Assembly (NCBI RefSeq): GCF_900104065.1
Contig: NZ_FNLC01000001.1
Span: forward strand, 1,116,001 to 1,180,000
Source of the DNA: Natronobacterium texcoconense
GTDB taxonomy: Archaea; Halobacteriota; Halobacteria; Halobacteriales; Natrialbaceae
Direction of reading: 5' to 3'
DNA: 64,000 nucleotides
Positions within the stretch are counted from its first letter, which is position 1. Each line of letters opens with the position of its first letter. Both the position numbers and the translations under genes were made by a program. Shown here one piece after another: positions 8,408 through 17,836 of the stretch. The notes beneath the pieces were generated by a model. It ran no database searches. It saw only the letters and a list, made by a program, of their open reading frames with translations, and was not told where the DNA came from.

Positions 8408-10939
8408 TTAGCTACGGATGCGTTCGTTCTCGGGGTCGAACAGAGGCCGGCTGCCGACGACCTCGACGGTCACCGGGTACCGGTCGCCCATGTACTCGAC
8501 CTGGAGTTGCTGTCCTTCCTCGGCGTGCTCGGGCGGGAGATACGCCATCAGCAGGTGTTTGCCGACGCTCGGGCCGGTGCCCGCGCTCGTGACGTAGGAT
8601 TCGCGGCCTTCTTCGTCGACGATCACCTCGCCGTCCTCGTCGAGGACTGGTTCGTTACCCAGCATGAACCGACGCTCGCCCGACTCGGAGGTGTGGTCGT
8701 CGACCGAGAGCGTACAGAGCGTCGCCGCGTTCTCCTCGTCGATCGCCTCCTCGTACGCTTCCTTCCCGATGAAGTCGGCGTCCTTGACGCCGTGGAAGGT
8801 CAGCCCGGCCTCTGCGGGGTTGTACTCGAGTTCGAGTTCGTGGCCGTAGAGCCGGTAGCCCTTCTCCATGCGGCCGGTCGTCCCGTAGACGCCCATTCCG
8901 ACGGGCCGGATGTCGTACTCCTCGCCGGCCTCGGCGATGGTGTCCCAGAGGCGACCGCCCTGGCCCGCGGGGGCGTAGATCTCCCAGCCGAGTTCGCCGA
9001 CGTAGGAGAGCCGCATCGCCCAGGCGTCGACCTCGCCGACGGTGATCTCCTGGGCGGTGTACGGCGGGAACGCCTCGTGAGACATATCCTCCTCGGTGAC
9101 GGACTGGACGACCTCGCGGGCGTCGGGCCCCCAGACGCCGAGCGTACACAGCGACTCCGAGCGGTCGATCATATGGACGTCGCCGTCCTCTGGGAGGTGG
9201 CTCTTGAACCAGGCGCGGTCGGAGCCCGCTGCAGCACCGCCCGTGATGACGCGGTACTGTTCGTCCCCGAGACGGGCGATCGTCAGGTCGGAGACGAAGC
9301 CGCCGTTCTCCGCGAGGATCGGCGTGTAGACGGTCTTGCCGACGTCGACGTCCGTCCGGCCGACGGCCATCTTCTCCATGTACTCGACGACGTCCGAACC
9401 GACGAAGTCGAACTTCCCGAAGCCCATGTCGCCGACCATGGCGACGTGGTCGCGCATGTGGAGGTGCTCGCCGAGGATGGTCGGCGACCACCACCGCGAG
9501 TCCCACTCGTTGCCCCGGAGCAGCCCCTCGAGTTCCTCGTTGTACGTCCGGACGAGGTCCTCGTTCGAGGTGTACCACTGGGGCCGTTCCCAGCCTGCGG
9601 CCTCGAAGAACCGTGCGCCGAGTTCCTCCTGTCGGTCGTAGAACGGGCTCTGACGGAGCGGCCGTGAACTCTGCCACTGCTCCGTGGGGTGGACGATGCC
9701 GTAGATTTTCTGGAACCCCTCGTGAGCGCGGTTCTCGACGAACTCCCGTGAGGTACCGTACTCGTAGAACCGGTTGACGTCGGAGCCGTGGAGGTCGATG
9801 TCCGACCAGCCACGCGTCATCCACTGGGCGACGGCCTCGCCGATTGCAGGCGCCTCCTTGATCCAGACGGCAGCACACGACCACAGCCCTTCGACGTCCT
9901 GTAGCGGGCCGAGCAAGGGCGCGCCGTCCGGCGTCACCGACAGCAAGCCGTCGATCTCGTGGCGGACACCAGCCTGCGGATCGTCGAGCAACTCGGGAAC
10001 GATCTCGAGTGCGTCTTCCATCGATTGCTCGAACGCGTCGTCGGTCAGCGGCGGCTGGGTCGGCGACAGCGGTGCTTCGTCGATCGACGGGACGTCGTCG
10101 ACGTCCCAGAGGATCGGCCGGTGCTGGTAGGAGCCGACCTCCAGGTCGTTCCCGTGCTGGCGCTCGTACATCTGGGTGTCCATGTCCCGGACGACGGGGA
10201 ACGAGATTTCGCCTTCGTAGTCCTCGAAGAAGGAGATCGGCCCGACGCTGACCATCTGGTGGACGGCGGGCGTCAGCGGAATCTCCGCGCCTGCCATCTG
10301 CGCGATCTTGGGGCTCCACAGCCCCGCGGCGATGACGACCTCGCCGGCCTCGACCGTCCCGCGATCGGTCTCGACGGCTTCGATCGCGCCGTCCTCGACG
10401 TGCATGTCGAGTACCTCCGTGTTCGGCGAGACGGTGAGTCCGCCGTCGGTTTCGTGATCGGCTCGCGCCCGCATCACTTCGCCGGCCCGCAGCGGGTCGC
10501 AGGTGCCGGCACCCGGGCTGTAGAACCCGCCCTCGATGATGTCGGTGTTGACGTAGGGCACCATCTCCTCGACCTCTTCGACGGTGAGCAACTCGCCGGG
10601 TTCGCCCCACGCCTTGGCCGACTGGACGCGCCGTTTCAGTTCCGCCATCCGTTCGTTGGTCCGGGCGACCTCGATTCCGCCGCTGTTCGTGAACGTGTCC
10701 ATGTCCTCGTACTGCTCGATCGAGCGGCGAGTGAGGTGAGTCATCTCCTTCGAGTGCTCGACCGGCATCAGGAAGTTCGACGCGTGTCCCGTCGACCCGC
10801 CTGGATCCGGGAGCGGTCCCTTGTCCATCAGGAGAATGTCGTCTCGACCCTGTTTCGCGAGGTGGTACGCGAGGCTGTTGCCGACGATTCCGGCACCGAT
10901 GATTACCGTCCCCGCACTCGAGGGAAAGTCGCTGCTCAT
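8408..10939 (-). CDS. Dimethylglycine/sarcosine dehydrogenase-like FAD oxidoreductase fused to GcvT
   Basis: The 843-residue protein has an N-terminal DAO-type FAD domain (GAGIVG at 15-20; GGSTGHASN with His52 where DMGDH/SarDH carry the histidine that links FAD), a middle FAO_M-like segment at about 370-430, and a C-terminal GcvT folate domain from about 440. The family oxidises N-methyl groups of dimethylglycine or sarcosine and hands the carbon to THF as 5,10-methylene-THF. Joint placement with etfBA supports a dehydrogenase rather than an O2-using oxidase. The Trp usually before the FAD histidine is Gly here. Exact substrate is inferred; 4-methylaminobutyrate and other N-methyl amines are alternatives. 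Confidence 0.88.
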   Translation of the reverse strand: MSSDFPSSAGTVIIGAGIVGNSLAYHLAKQGRDDILLMDKGPLPDPGGSTGHASNFLMPVEHSKEMTHLTRRSIEQYEDMDTFTNSGGIEVARTNERMAELKRRVQSAKAWGEPGELLTVEEVEEMVPYVNTDIIEGGFYSPGAGTCDPLRAGEVMRARADHETDGGLTVSPNTEVLDMHVEDGAIEAVETDRGTVEAGEVVIAAGLWSPKIAQMAGAEIPLTPAVHQMVSVGPISFFEDYEGEISFPVVRDMDTQMYERQHGNDLEVGSYQHRPILWDVDDVPSIDEAPLSPTQPPLTDDAFEQSMEDALEIVPELLDDPQAGVRHEIDGLLSVTPDGAPLLGPLQDVEGLWSCAAVWIKEAPAIGEAVAQWMTRGWSDIDLHGSDVNRFYEYGTSREFVENRAHEGFQKIYGIVHPTEQWQSSRPLRQSPFYDRQEELGARFFEAAGWERPQWYTSNEDLVRTYNEELEGLLRGNEWDSRWWSPTILGEHLHMRDHVAMVGDMGFGKFDFVGSDVVEYMEKMAVGRTDVDVGKTVYTPILAENGGFVSDLTIARLGDEQYRVITGGAAAGSDRAWFKSHLPEDGDVHMIDRSESLCTLGVWGPDAREVVQSVTEEDMSHEAFPPYTAQEITVGEVDAWAMRLSYVGELGWEIYAPAGQGGRLWDTIAEAGEEYDIRPVGMGVYGTTGRMEKGYRLYGHELELEYNPAEAGLTFHGVKDADFIGKEAYEEAIDEENAATLCTLSVDDHTSESGERRFMLGNEPVLDEDGEVIVDEEGRESYVTSAGTGPSVGKHLLMAYLPPEHAEEGQQLQVEYMGDRYPVTVEVVGSRPLFDPENERIRS

Positions 10940-11356
10940 CGTTGCTCACCACCCGTTGGGCGTGGTCGTCCGTCCGCTGTCCACAGTCGCTGTCCGTACA
11001 GTGTCATCTTCGTTGCTAGTGACCATCCCACACGCTATTAAATGGACGTATATCTGACACGCAAGTTACGTGACGAGGGAGGGAATCGTGGGACTCGAGT
11101 GTGGCAACGACGGCGCGATCGGTCGGCTGATCCGTCGTGGACCCACTCGAGCGACGAGCAAGGTCCACGGAGCCAGTGTTCGACGGACCGGATGGATCAG
11201 CCGGCGACCCACTCCACAAACTATCTGATGCATGATGTATTTTGGTCTCGAGCGAGTTGCTGGACGCGGTCGACGGCGGGCAGATTCCAACCTCGTCGTA
11301 TCCGGAACGCTATGGGTGCGTCAACACTTATGAAGCGATCGAGAAAAGGTACCGAT
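10940..11356. promoter_or_regulatory. Divergent promoter region between DMGDH operon and fhs
   Basis: A 417-base region without a credible gene. On the minus strand CATTTAATAG (about 11033-11043) is a TATA-like box for the DMGDH-etfBA operon. On the plus strand CACTTATG at about 11325 lies some 30 bases before the fhs ATG. An open frame through the region joins fhs in frame, but its first 105 residues are not fhs-like. Confidence 0.55.
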
Positions 11357-13069
11357 ATGAGTACAGACGAGGACGAATCGATACCGTCGGACTACGAGAT
11401 CGCACAGTCAGTAACCACGAACCACATCACCGACGTCGTCGAACCGTACGGCCTCGATGCGGACGACCTACAGTTGCTCGGCGAGGAGAAGGCGAAAGTC
11501 GAACTCGAGGCGATCGAACGGCTCCGGGAGGAGGGCGACCCGAAGGGCAAAACGATCCTCGTCACCGGGATGACGCCGACGCCGCTGGGCGAGGGGAAGA
11601 CAGTGACGACGGTCGGGCTCGGGCAGGCGATGAACCAGCTCGGAGAGGACGCACTCGTCGCGATTCGCGAACCGTCGCTCGGGCCCGTCTTCGGCGTCAA
11701 GGGCGGGGCGGCGGGCGGCGGCTACTCCCAGGTGCTCCCAATGGAGGACATCAACCTCCACTTCACGGGCGACCTGCACGCGCTGACGTCGGCGCACAAC
11801 CTCATTGCGACGATGCTGGACAACCACATCAAGCAGGGGAACGACCGCGACGTCGCGGTCAACTGGGTCAACTGGCCGCGTGCGATCGACATGAACGATC
11901 GCGTCCTCCGCGAGACGGTCGTCGGACTGGGTGGCGACGTGACCGGCATCCCCCGCGAGGACGGGTTCATCCTGACCGCTGCCTCGGAGCTGATGGCCGT
12001 CCTCTGTCTCGCCGACGGGATAGAGGACCTCAAAGAACGCATCGCGCGGATCATCGTCGCCTACGACGAGGACGGCGACCCGGTCACGGTCGACGATCTC
12101 GGCGCGACCGACGCCGCCGCAATCCTCCTGAAAGACGCCCTGAAACCCAACGTCGTCCAGACGATCGAAGGGACGCCGGCGTTCGTCCACGGCGGCCCGT
12201 TCGCCAACATCGCTCACGGAACCAACTCGCTGATCGCCGACGAGGTCGCGGCCCACCTCTCGGAGTACCTCGTCACCGAGGCCGGCTTCGGTTCGGACCT
12301 GGGCGCCGAGAAGTTCATGAACATCGTCTCCCGCTTCGGCGACGTCGAACCCGACGCCGTCGCGCTCGTCGCCTCCGTCCGCGCGCTGAAGTACCACGGC
12401 CAGGACATGTGGCCGCCGGACGTCGACGCACTCGAGGAAGAAGACGTCGACGCCGTCTACGACGGCCTCGAGAACCTGGAGAAACACGTCCGGAACCTCG
12501 AGAAGTTCGGCGTCCCGGTCGTCGTCGCGGTCAACCGCTTCCCGCAGGACACCGACGACGAGATCGAGGCAGTCGTCGAACACTGTGAAGAAGAACTCGG
12601 CGTGCCGGCCGCGGAGTCGACCGTCTTCGCCGACGGCGGCGAGGGCGGGATCGAACTCGCCGAACACCTCGTCGAGGCCGCCGACGCCGAGTCGGAGTTC
12701 GAGCCGCTGTACGACCTCGAGGCACCGATCGGGGAGAAGATCGAGACCGTCGCGACCGAGATCTACGGCGCCGACGGCGTCGAGTTCCACGGCGACGCCG
12801 AGGACGACATCGAACGGCTCACGGAACTGGGCTTCGACGACGTCCCGATCTGTATCTCGAAGACGTTTCACTCGCTGAGCGACGATTCGAGCGAGAAGGG
12901 CGTCCCCGAGGACTGGACGCTCGAGGTAAACGAGATTTACCCGTCGGCAGGGGCGGGTTTCCTCGTGGTGTTGACCGCCGACGTGCTCACGTTACCGGGG
13001 CTCCCCGCGGAGCCGGCGGCCGAAAACATGGAACTGCACTCCGACGGGAGTATTTCGGGGCTCTTCTGA
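11357..13069 (+). CDS. fhs: Formate-tetrahydrofolate ligase
   Basis: The enzyme interconverts formate + THF + ATP and 10-formyl-THF. The 570 residues match the usual length of about 560 and show TPTPLGEGKT (near 75-84), AIREPSLGPVFGVKGGAAGGGY, DINLHFTGD, KFMNIV and PDAVALVASVRALKYHG. In a catabolic setting it would run backwards, releasing formate and making ATP. It is divergent from the DMGDH-etf operon and lies near fdhA, which would take up the formate. ATG 11357 is preferred because homologous sequence begins at once (SDYEIAQSVTTNHITDV). Confidence 0.95.
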   Translation: MSTDEDESIPSDYEIAQSVTTNHITDVVEPYGLDADDLQLLGEEKAKVELEAIERLREEGDPKGKTILVTGMTPTPLGEGKTVTTVGLGQAMNQLGEDALVAIREPSLGPVFGVKGGAAGGGYSQVLPMEDINLHFTGDLHALTSAHNLIATMLDNHIKQGNDRDVAVNWVNWPRAIDMNDRVLRETVVGLGGDVTGIPREDGFILTAASELMAVLCLADGIEDLKERIARIIVAYDEDGDPVTVDDLGATDAAAILLKDALKPNVVQTIEGTPAFVHGGPFANIAHGTNSLIADEVAAHLSEYLVTEAGFGSDLGAEKFMNIVSRFGDVEPDAVALVASVRALKYHGQDMWPPDVDALEEEDVDAVYDGLENLEKHVRNLEKFGVPVVVAVNRFPQDTDDEIEAVVEHCEEELGVPAAESTVFADGGEGGIELAEHLVEAADAESEFEPLYDLEAPIGEKIETVATEIYGADGVEFHGDAEDDIERLTELGFDDVPICISKTFHSLSDDSSEKGVPEDWTLEVNEIYPSAGAGFLVVLTADVLTLPGLPAEPAAENMELHSDGSISGLF

Positions 13070-13081
13070 GCGAGCGGTCTT

Positions 13082-13639
13082 CTATTCGCTCGTTTCGACC
13101 TGCCACAGCGCTCGGTACAGCGTCTGCAGGTTGCAATCACATCGGCCGACGACGTCCCGACACGTCTCGAGGTATCGCTCGTACGCCGCCGGAGACGGCT
13201 CTTCCGGGTAGGGCTCCTCGAGTTCGCCACACGCCTGCAGCGCCGCCCACTCCCGGTCGCTCAGCACCAGATAGCGGTCGGGGTCGAGAAACTGCAGGAA
13301 CGCCGTCGCGACAGAGACATCGACGCCGGACAGCGCCGTCAGCGCCTCGAGTTTCGCCCCGGTCTCGTCGGCCGCGACCGCGTCGTCGATCGCGTCGTGG
13401 ACGTCCTCGTACTCGTTGTCGCCGAAGGCCGCCTCCCTGCGACGGCGAGCGGCGTTGTCGTAGTCGAGGCGTCGCCGGTAGTACCACTGGACGACCCACT
13501 CGAGGTCGCGCCAGCCGTAGTCCCCGCGCGCGAGCGTCGCGGGCATGATCTCGAGATGTTCGGCCTCGACGGTCGCGAACGGATTGTCGTCGGCGTACTC
13601 GTAGGCGAGCGCGTCGACGGTGTCGGCGGTGAGTTCCAT
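13082..13639 (-). CDS. Conserved protein of unknown function, possible HhH-containing
   Basis: A 185-residue acidic protein beginning MELTADTVDALAYEY. The central stretch ALSGVDVSVATAFLQFLDP followed by RYLVLSDREWAAL resembles the helix-hairpin-helix region and following strand of a family of uncharacterised DNA-glycosylase-like proteins; I see no catalytic Lys/Asp pair that would make it an active glycosylase. It is convergent with fhs (12-base gap) and divergent from fdhA. The open frame continues far upstream opposite fdhA, but the codon use there is that of an antisense shadow. Confidence 0.7.
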   Translation of the reverse strand: MELTADTVDALAYEYADDNPFATVEAEHLEIMPATLARGDYGWRDLEWVVQWYYRRRLDYDNAARRRREAAFGDNEYEDVHDAIDDAVAADETGAKLEALTALSGVDVSVATAFLQFLDPDRYLVLSDREWAALQACGELEEPYPEEPSPAAYERYLETCRDVVGRCDCNLQTLYRALWQVETSE

Positions 13640-13779
13640 CCTGCCCGTGGGATACGGAAGCCGGCTGTGTGAACGTTTCCCTCTCGGAGCCTCGAGGCTG
13701 CAGGGCGGCGACGGCACCGGAGAAACTTTGATTGCCGTCGGCCGAGACGATACGGTATACCATGACCAGCACTCACACA

Positions 13780-13787
13780 GGTGATCC
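13780..13787 (+). promoter_or_regulatory. Strong Shine-Dalgarno deciding the fdhA start
   Basis: GGTGATCC matches the complement of the 3' end of archaeal 16S rRNA and ends two bases before the ATG at 13790. A GTG at 13781 in the same frame lies inside this site and is therefore not taken as the start. Confidence 0.65.
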
Positions 13788-13789
13788 CG

Positions 13790-15970
13790 ATGTCGACTGA
13801 CGACCCCGATTCCGGACCGACGAAGACGATCTGTCCGTACTGTGGCGTCGGCTGTGGCATCCAGGTCAAGCAGGGGGAGGAGCCGGGTGACGTCCAGTTC
13901 ATGCCGTGGGGCGACGCGCCGGTAAACGAGGGGCGGATCTGCATCAAGGGCGGCGCGGCGACGGAGGTCGTCGACCACGAGGACCGGCTCACCGACCCGC
14001 TGATCAAAGAAGACGGCGAGTTCCGCGAAGCCAGCTGGGAGGAGGCCTACGACATGGTCGTCGAGGAACTCGAGCGCATCCGCGAGGAATATCGCCCGGA
14101 CGCGATGGGCTTTTTCGGCTCCTCGAAGACGATGAACGAGGAGAACTACCTCCTCCAGAAGATCGCTCGGCGGTACGGTACCAACAACGTCGACAACTGT
14201 ACGCGGATGTGTCACGCCTCGACGGTCTGGGCGCTGCGGACGGGCCTGGGCGCGGGCGCGATGACCAACAGCATGGCCGACCTCGAAGAGGAGTGTGACC
14301 TGTTCTGGATCCAGGGTGCGAACCCTGGCGAACAGCATCCGATCGCGAACAGCCAGTACTTCCGCCAGGCCGTCCTCGAGGGTGCGACGGTGATCCAGGT
14401 CGACCCACACGCGAACAAGACGACACGTTCCTTCCAGATCGACGAGACGGATCGTCACCAGCACCTCCAGTTGAATCCTGGTACCGACATCCCGCTGCTG
14501 AACATCGTCCTCAAGACGATCCTCGACCACCACGAGGAACACCCGGAGGACGGCTGGATCGACGAGGAGTTCGTCGAGGCCCGCACCGAGGGGTTCGAGG
14601 ATCTGAAAGAGACCCTCGAGGACTTCGACAAGGAGGCCGCCGCCGAGGAGTGCGGGCTCGACCTGGAGGCGATCGAACTGGCCGCAGAGAAGTACGCGAA
14701 AGCGGACAACGCCGCCATCTTCACCGGGATGGGGATGAGTCAGCACGCCTGTGGCGTCGACAACGTCCAAAACGAGATCAACCTCGCGTTGATCACGGGG
14801 AATCTCGGCCGACCGGGAACTGGCGTCAACCCGCTCCGGGGGCAGAACAACGTCCAGGGGACCTGTGACGTCGGCGCGATGCCGAACGTCCTCCCGGGCT
14901 ATCAACTCGTGGACGACGACGAGGCCCGCACCCGCGTCGAAGATGTCTGGGGCTTCGAGGTGCCCGACGAACCGGGCCTGACGAACGTCGAGGTCTCCCA
15001 CCAGTTCGGCGAGTCGGTCCACGGCCTCTACGTCATGGGCGAGAACCCCGTCATGTCCGAACCGGACGCCAACAGCGTCGCCGAGCGCATCCAGGAACTC
15101 GAGTTCATGGTAGTTCAGGACATCTTCATGACGGAGACGGCGAAGTACGCCGACGTCGTCCTGCCGGCGACGACCTGGGCCGAACGCGACGGTACCGTCA
15201 CCAACACCGACCGGCGCGTCCAGCGGATGCGCGGCGTGGATAAGGTTCACGAGAACACGAAACACGACCTCGAGATCCTCTCCGAAGTTGGCTCCCGACT
15301 GTTTGGCGGCGAGGAGCCACGCTCCTCGGAGAGCCGGACGGAGTCCGGCGGAAAGTTCGACTTCGACGAGCCCGAGGAAGTGTTCGAGGAACTCCGCGAG
15401 GTCTGTCCGATCTACCACGGCATGACCTACGACAACCTCGGCGAGGAGGGACTGCACTGGCCCTGCTACCAGCCCGGCGACGAGGGCGACCCGTTCCTCT
15501 ACGAACACGAGTTCGACACCGAGAGCGGCAAGGGCCACATCGAGGGCGTCACCCACCAGCCGCCGAAGGAGACGCCGGACGACGAGTATCCGCTGATCCT
15601 GACGACCGCGCGCCTCGAGGAACACTACAACACGGGGACGATGAGCCGTCGCTCGCCGACGCTGAACCGGCAGACGCCGGAGAACTTCGTCGACGTCCAC
15701 CCGAACGACGCCGAACAGTACGGTATCGAGGACGGCCAGGACGTCGTCCTCAAGTCTCGGCGCGGCGAGATCACCGTCGAGGCACAGGTCACCGAGGACA
15801 TCAAGGAAGGCGTCGTCTGGACGACCCCACACTTCGCGGCTGCCTCCGCAAACAGGCTGACGAACGACGTCCTCGACGAGCGAGCGAAGATCCCCGAGTA
15901 CAAGGCCGCAGCCGCAGAGATCGAGGTCGGCCTCGAGCCGGCCGATTCGGAGGCGGCGGCCGACGACTGA
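13790..15970 (+). CDS. fdhA: Formate dehydrogenase-like molybdopterin oxidoreductase, catalytic subunit
   Basis: A 726-residue molybdenum bis-PGD enzyme expected to oxidise formate to CO2. The N-terminal [4Fe-4S] ligands are Cys15, Cys18, Cys22 (CPYCGVGC) and Cys51 (GRICIKG). Cys141 in NCTRMCHAST occupies the place of the active-site selenocysteine of E. coli FdhH, with the following His kept. PVMSEPD and DVVLPATTWAERDGTVTN are typical of the family, as is a C-terminal cofactor-cap domain. There is no Tat signal, so it should be cytoplasmic. No beta or gamma subunit lies beside it, so its electron partner is unknown. A hairpin-bearing insertion interrupts the region near residue 515. Fhs upstream supports formate as substrate. 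Confidence 0.88.
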   Translation: MSTDDPDSGPTKTICPYCGVGCGIQVKQGEEPGDVQFMPWGDAPVNEGRICIKGGAATEVVDHEDRLTDPLIKEDGEFREASWEEAYDMVVEELERIREEYRPDAMGFFGSSKTMNEENYLLQKIARRYGTNNVDNCTRMCHASTVWALRTGLGAGAMTNSMADLEEECDLFWIQGANPGEQHPIANSQYFRQAVLEGATVIQVDPHANKTTRSFQIDETDRHQHLQLNPGTDIPLLNIVLKTILDHHEEHPEDGWIDEEFVEARTEGFEDLKETLEDFDKEAAAEECGLDLEAIELAAEKYAKADNAAIFTGMGMSQHACGVDNVQNEINLALITGNLGRPGTGVNPLRGQNNVQGTCDVGAMPNVLPGYQLVDDDEARTRVEDVWGFEVPDEPGLTNVEVSHQFGESVHGLYVMGENPVMSEPDANSVAERIQELEFMVVQDIFMTETAKYADVVLPATTWAERDGTVTNTDRRVQRMRGVDKVHENTKHDLEILSEVGSRLFGGEEPRSSESRTESGGKFDFDEPEEVFEELREVCPIYHGMTYDNLGEEGLHWPCYQPGDEGDPFLYEHEFDTESGKGHIEGVTHQPPKETPDDEYPLILTTARLEEHYNTGTMSRRSPTLNRQTPENFVDVHPNDAEQYGIEDGQDVVLKSRRGEITVEAQVTEDIKEGVVWTTPHFAAASANRLTNDVLDERAKIPEYKAAAAEIEVGLEPADSEAAADD
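15310..15349. repeat. Twin in-frame hairpins inside fdhA
   Basis: Two adjacent inverted repeats, CGAGGAG/CTCCTCG (15310-15316 and 15322-15328) and GCCGGAC/GTCCGGC (15333-15339 and 15343-15349), encode a low-complexity EEPRSSESRTESGG stretch that has no counterpart in ordinary formate dehydrogenases. It resembles the hairpin insertion in lhr. Confidence 0.6.
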
Positions 15971-15979
15971 GTCGTTCGA

Positions 15980-17836
15980 TTACCGCTCGTCGTTCTCTCT
16001 CTTTTCGGGCAGTCTCGAGCGGATGGCGCCGACGACCGAACGGTGTCCGCGTTCGCGATCGCGGAGCGTTCCGACGAGACCGACGAGCGCGATTAGGGCG
16101 AGGAGTGCGAAGGGAGCGCCGGTTAACACGGCCATCGCCTGCAGGAGTTCGGCGCTGTCGGTGACGAGTACCGAGATGGCGACGATACCCTGGAAGATGC
16201 CCCAGAAGAGGATCGCACCGGTGGTCGGGGCGAACTCGTGTCTGGTCGCAAGTACTGCTACGACGAGCGTCGACGTATCGGCGGAGGTCGCCATGAAGAC
16301 GACGATCAGCGCCAGGAAGACGAACACGAGCAACTGGCCGATCGCGAACGCCTCGAAGACCGGAAAGCCCGCGACGGCTTCGGACCGACCGTGGGCTTCG
16401 ATCGCCGCGAGCGCGTCGACGGTACTCGTCTGCTGGAGGTGAAGGGAGGTAGCGCCGAGCAGGAGAAACCAGACGATCGTCGCCAGCGACGTTGCGACGA
16501 ATCCCGTCAGGACGACCGTTCGAATGCGTCGTCCCCGGGAAAGCGCCGCCAGAAAGAGGCCAGCGAACGGTGCCCAGGAGAACCACCACGCCCAGTTCCA
16601 GATCGTCCAGTCGGCGACCCAGGCGTCGGCGACCAGTCCGTTCCCGAGGTGAAGACTCATCGGAACGGCGTGTCTCGCGTAGCTTTCGACCGCCTGCACA
16701 CTGCTTTCCACCACGACGGTTCGTGGCGCGACGGCGAAAAACAGCGCAGCGAACAGGCCGAACAACACGACGTTGACGCCGGCGATCCGTCTGATCCCCC
16801 GGTGGACGCCGCTCTGTGCCGAAACGACGAAGACGAACGTCAATCCGGCGACGAACAGGACCGATCCCACGACGTCGAACCCGACGCCCCACTGGAAGTC
16901 GATCCCCGTGAGAAACTGGTCGCCGACGAGTGCGATCGACGTCGCGATGCCGCCGATCGTCGCGAAGACGGCGAGCAGATCGACGAGTCGGCACCAGAGC
17001 GAATCGAGGTTGTCGACGCCGAGAAACGGCGTCAGTATCGTCGACACTCGAAGCGGTGCGCCCTGCTGGTAGACGTAGTAAGCGATCGGAACACCGACGG
17101 CGATGTAGACGCTCCAGGCCCAGAATCCCCAGTGAAACAGCGCGTAGGTCAACGCCGCTTTCGCTGCCTCCTCGGAGGAGGGCTCGACCGCGAAGTACGA
17201 CGGCGGCGTTTCGTAGTGAAACAACGCTTCCGCCGGCCCCCAGAAGACGATTCCGGCGGCGATACCGGCCGTGAAGAACATCGTGAAGTAGACCGGATAT
17301 GTGTACGCCGGTTCGGTGTCCGACCCACCGAGTTTCACCGACCCCCACGGCCCGGCCAGCAGCGCCAGACAGAACACCACTGCGAGCAGCACGATCCCGG
17401 AAAACAGCCAGCCTGCGTACGTCGTGACGGCGGCCTGTGCAGCACTAACGATCGTGATCGTCGCCGACGGAACCAGCAACTGCCCGACGAAAAAGAGTCC
17501 GAACGCGACGACCGGAACGCCGAACGTAATCGGATCCTGCCGGGCGAGAAACCCCTCGAGAACGTCGCCGACCTCGAGTCGGCGGACACGAAGCAGGTAG
17601 TCCGAATCGAACGCTCGCTCGCGCTCGTCGCTTGCGGTCGGCAACACTGCGAGGTAGCTCAGGGCGGAGGCGAAGAACACGAGCGAGATAGTGAGCCAGG
17701 CCCGGCCGGATATCGTCTCGCCGACGAGTTCGGGGAAGAAAAACCCCGAGACGACGACGATTCCCGAGAGGACACAGAGCGGAGCCAGCAGCTTCCGGAG
17801 CATCCGTTCGGCCGTGCTGACGCCCTCGATGTCCAT
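15980..17836 (-). CDS. BCCT-family transporter with N-terminal extension
   Basis: A betaine/carnitine/choline family carrier of 618 residues. The family core is plain: FHWGFWAWSVYIAVG, and WTIWNWAWWFSWAPFAGLF followed by SRGRRIRT, with about 12 membrane segments. The glycine-rich TM3 motif that helps bind Na+ in BetP (GMGIG) reads GIAAG here, so coupling may differ. About 110 extra N-terminal residues hold two hydrophobic segments (about 20-38 and 46-66) and a charged linker. It is convergent with fdhA (9-base gap). Likely substrates are glycine betaine, choline, dimethylglycine or a sulfonium analogue. Confidence 0.88.
   Translation of the reverse strand: MDIEGVSTAERMLRKLLAPLCVLSGIVVVSGFFFPELVGETISGRAWLTISLVFFASALSYLAVLPTASDERERAFDSDYLLRVRRLEVGDVLEGFLARQDPITFGVPVVAFGLFFVGQLLVPSATITIVSAAQAAVTTYAGWLFSGIVLLAVVFCLALLAGPWGSVKLGGSDTEPAYTYPVYFTMFFTAGIAAGIVFWGPAEALFHYETPPSYFAVEPSSEEAAKAALTYALFHWGFWAWSVYIAVGVPIAYYVYQQGAPLRVSTILTPFLGVDNLDSLWCRLVDLLAVFATIGGIATSIALVGDQFLTGIDFQWGVGFDVVGSVLFVAGLTFVFVVSAQSGVHRGIRRIAGVNVVLFGLFAALFFAVAPRTVVVESSVQAVESYARHAVPMSLHLGNGLVADAWVADWTIWNWAWWFSWAPFAGLFLAALSRGRRIRTVVLTGFVATSLATIVWFLLLGATSLHLQQTSTVDALAAIEAHGRSEAVAGFPVFEAFAIGQLLVFVFLALIVVFMATSADTSTLVVAVLATRHEFAPTTGAILFWGIFQGIVAISVLVTDSAELLQAMAVLTGAPFALLALIALVGLVGTLRDRERGHRSVVGAIRSRLPEKRENDER

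Noticed and set aside
13640-15832. Extension of the 185-residue protein across fdhA on the other strand
   Set aside because: The sequence upstream of 13639 is antisense to fdhA and shows shadow codon use.
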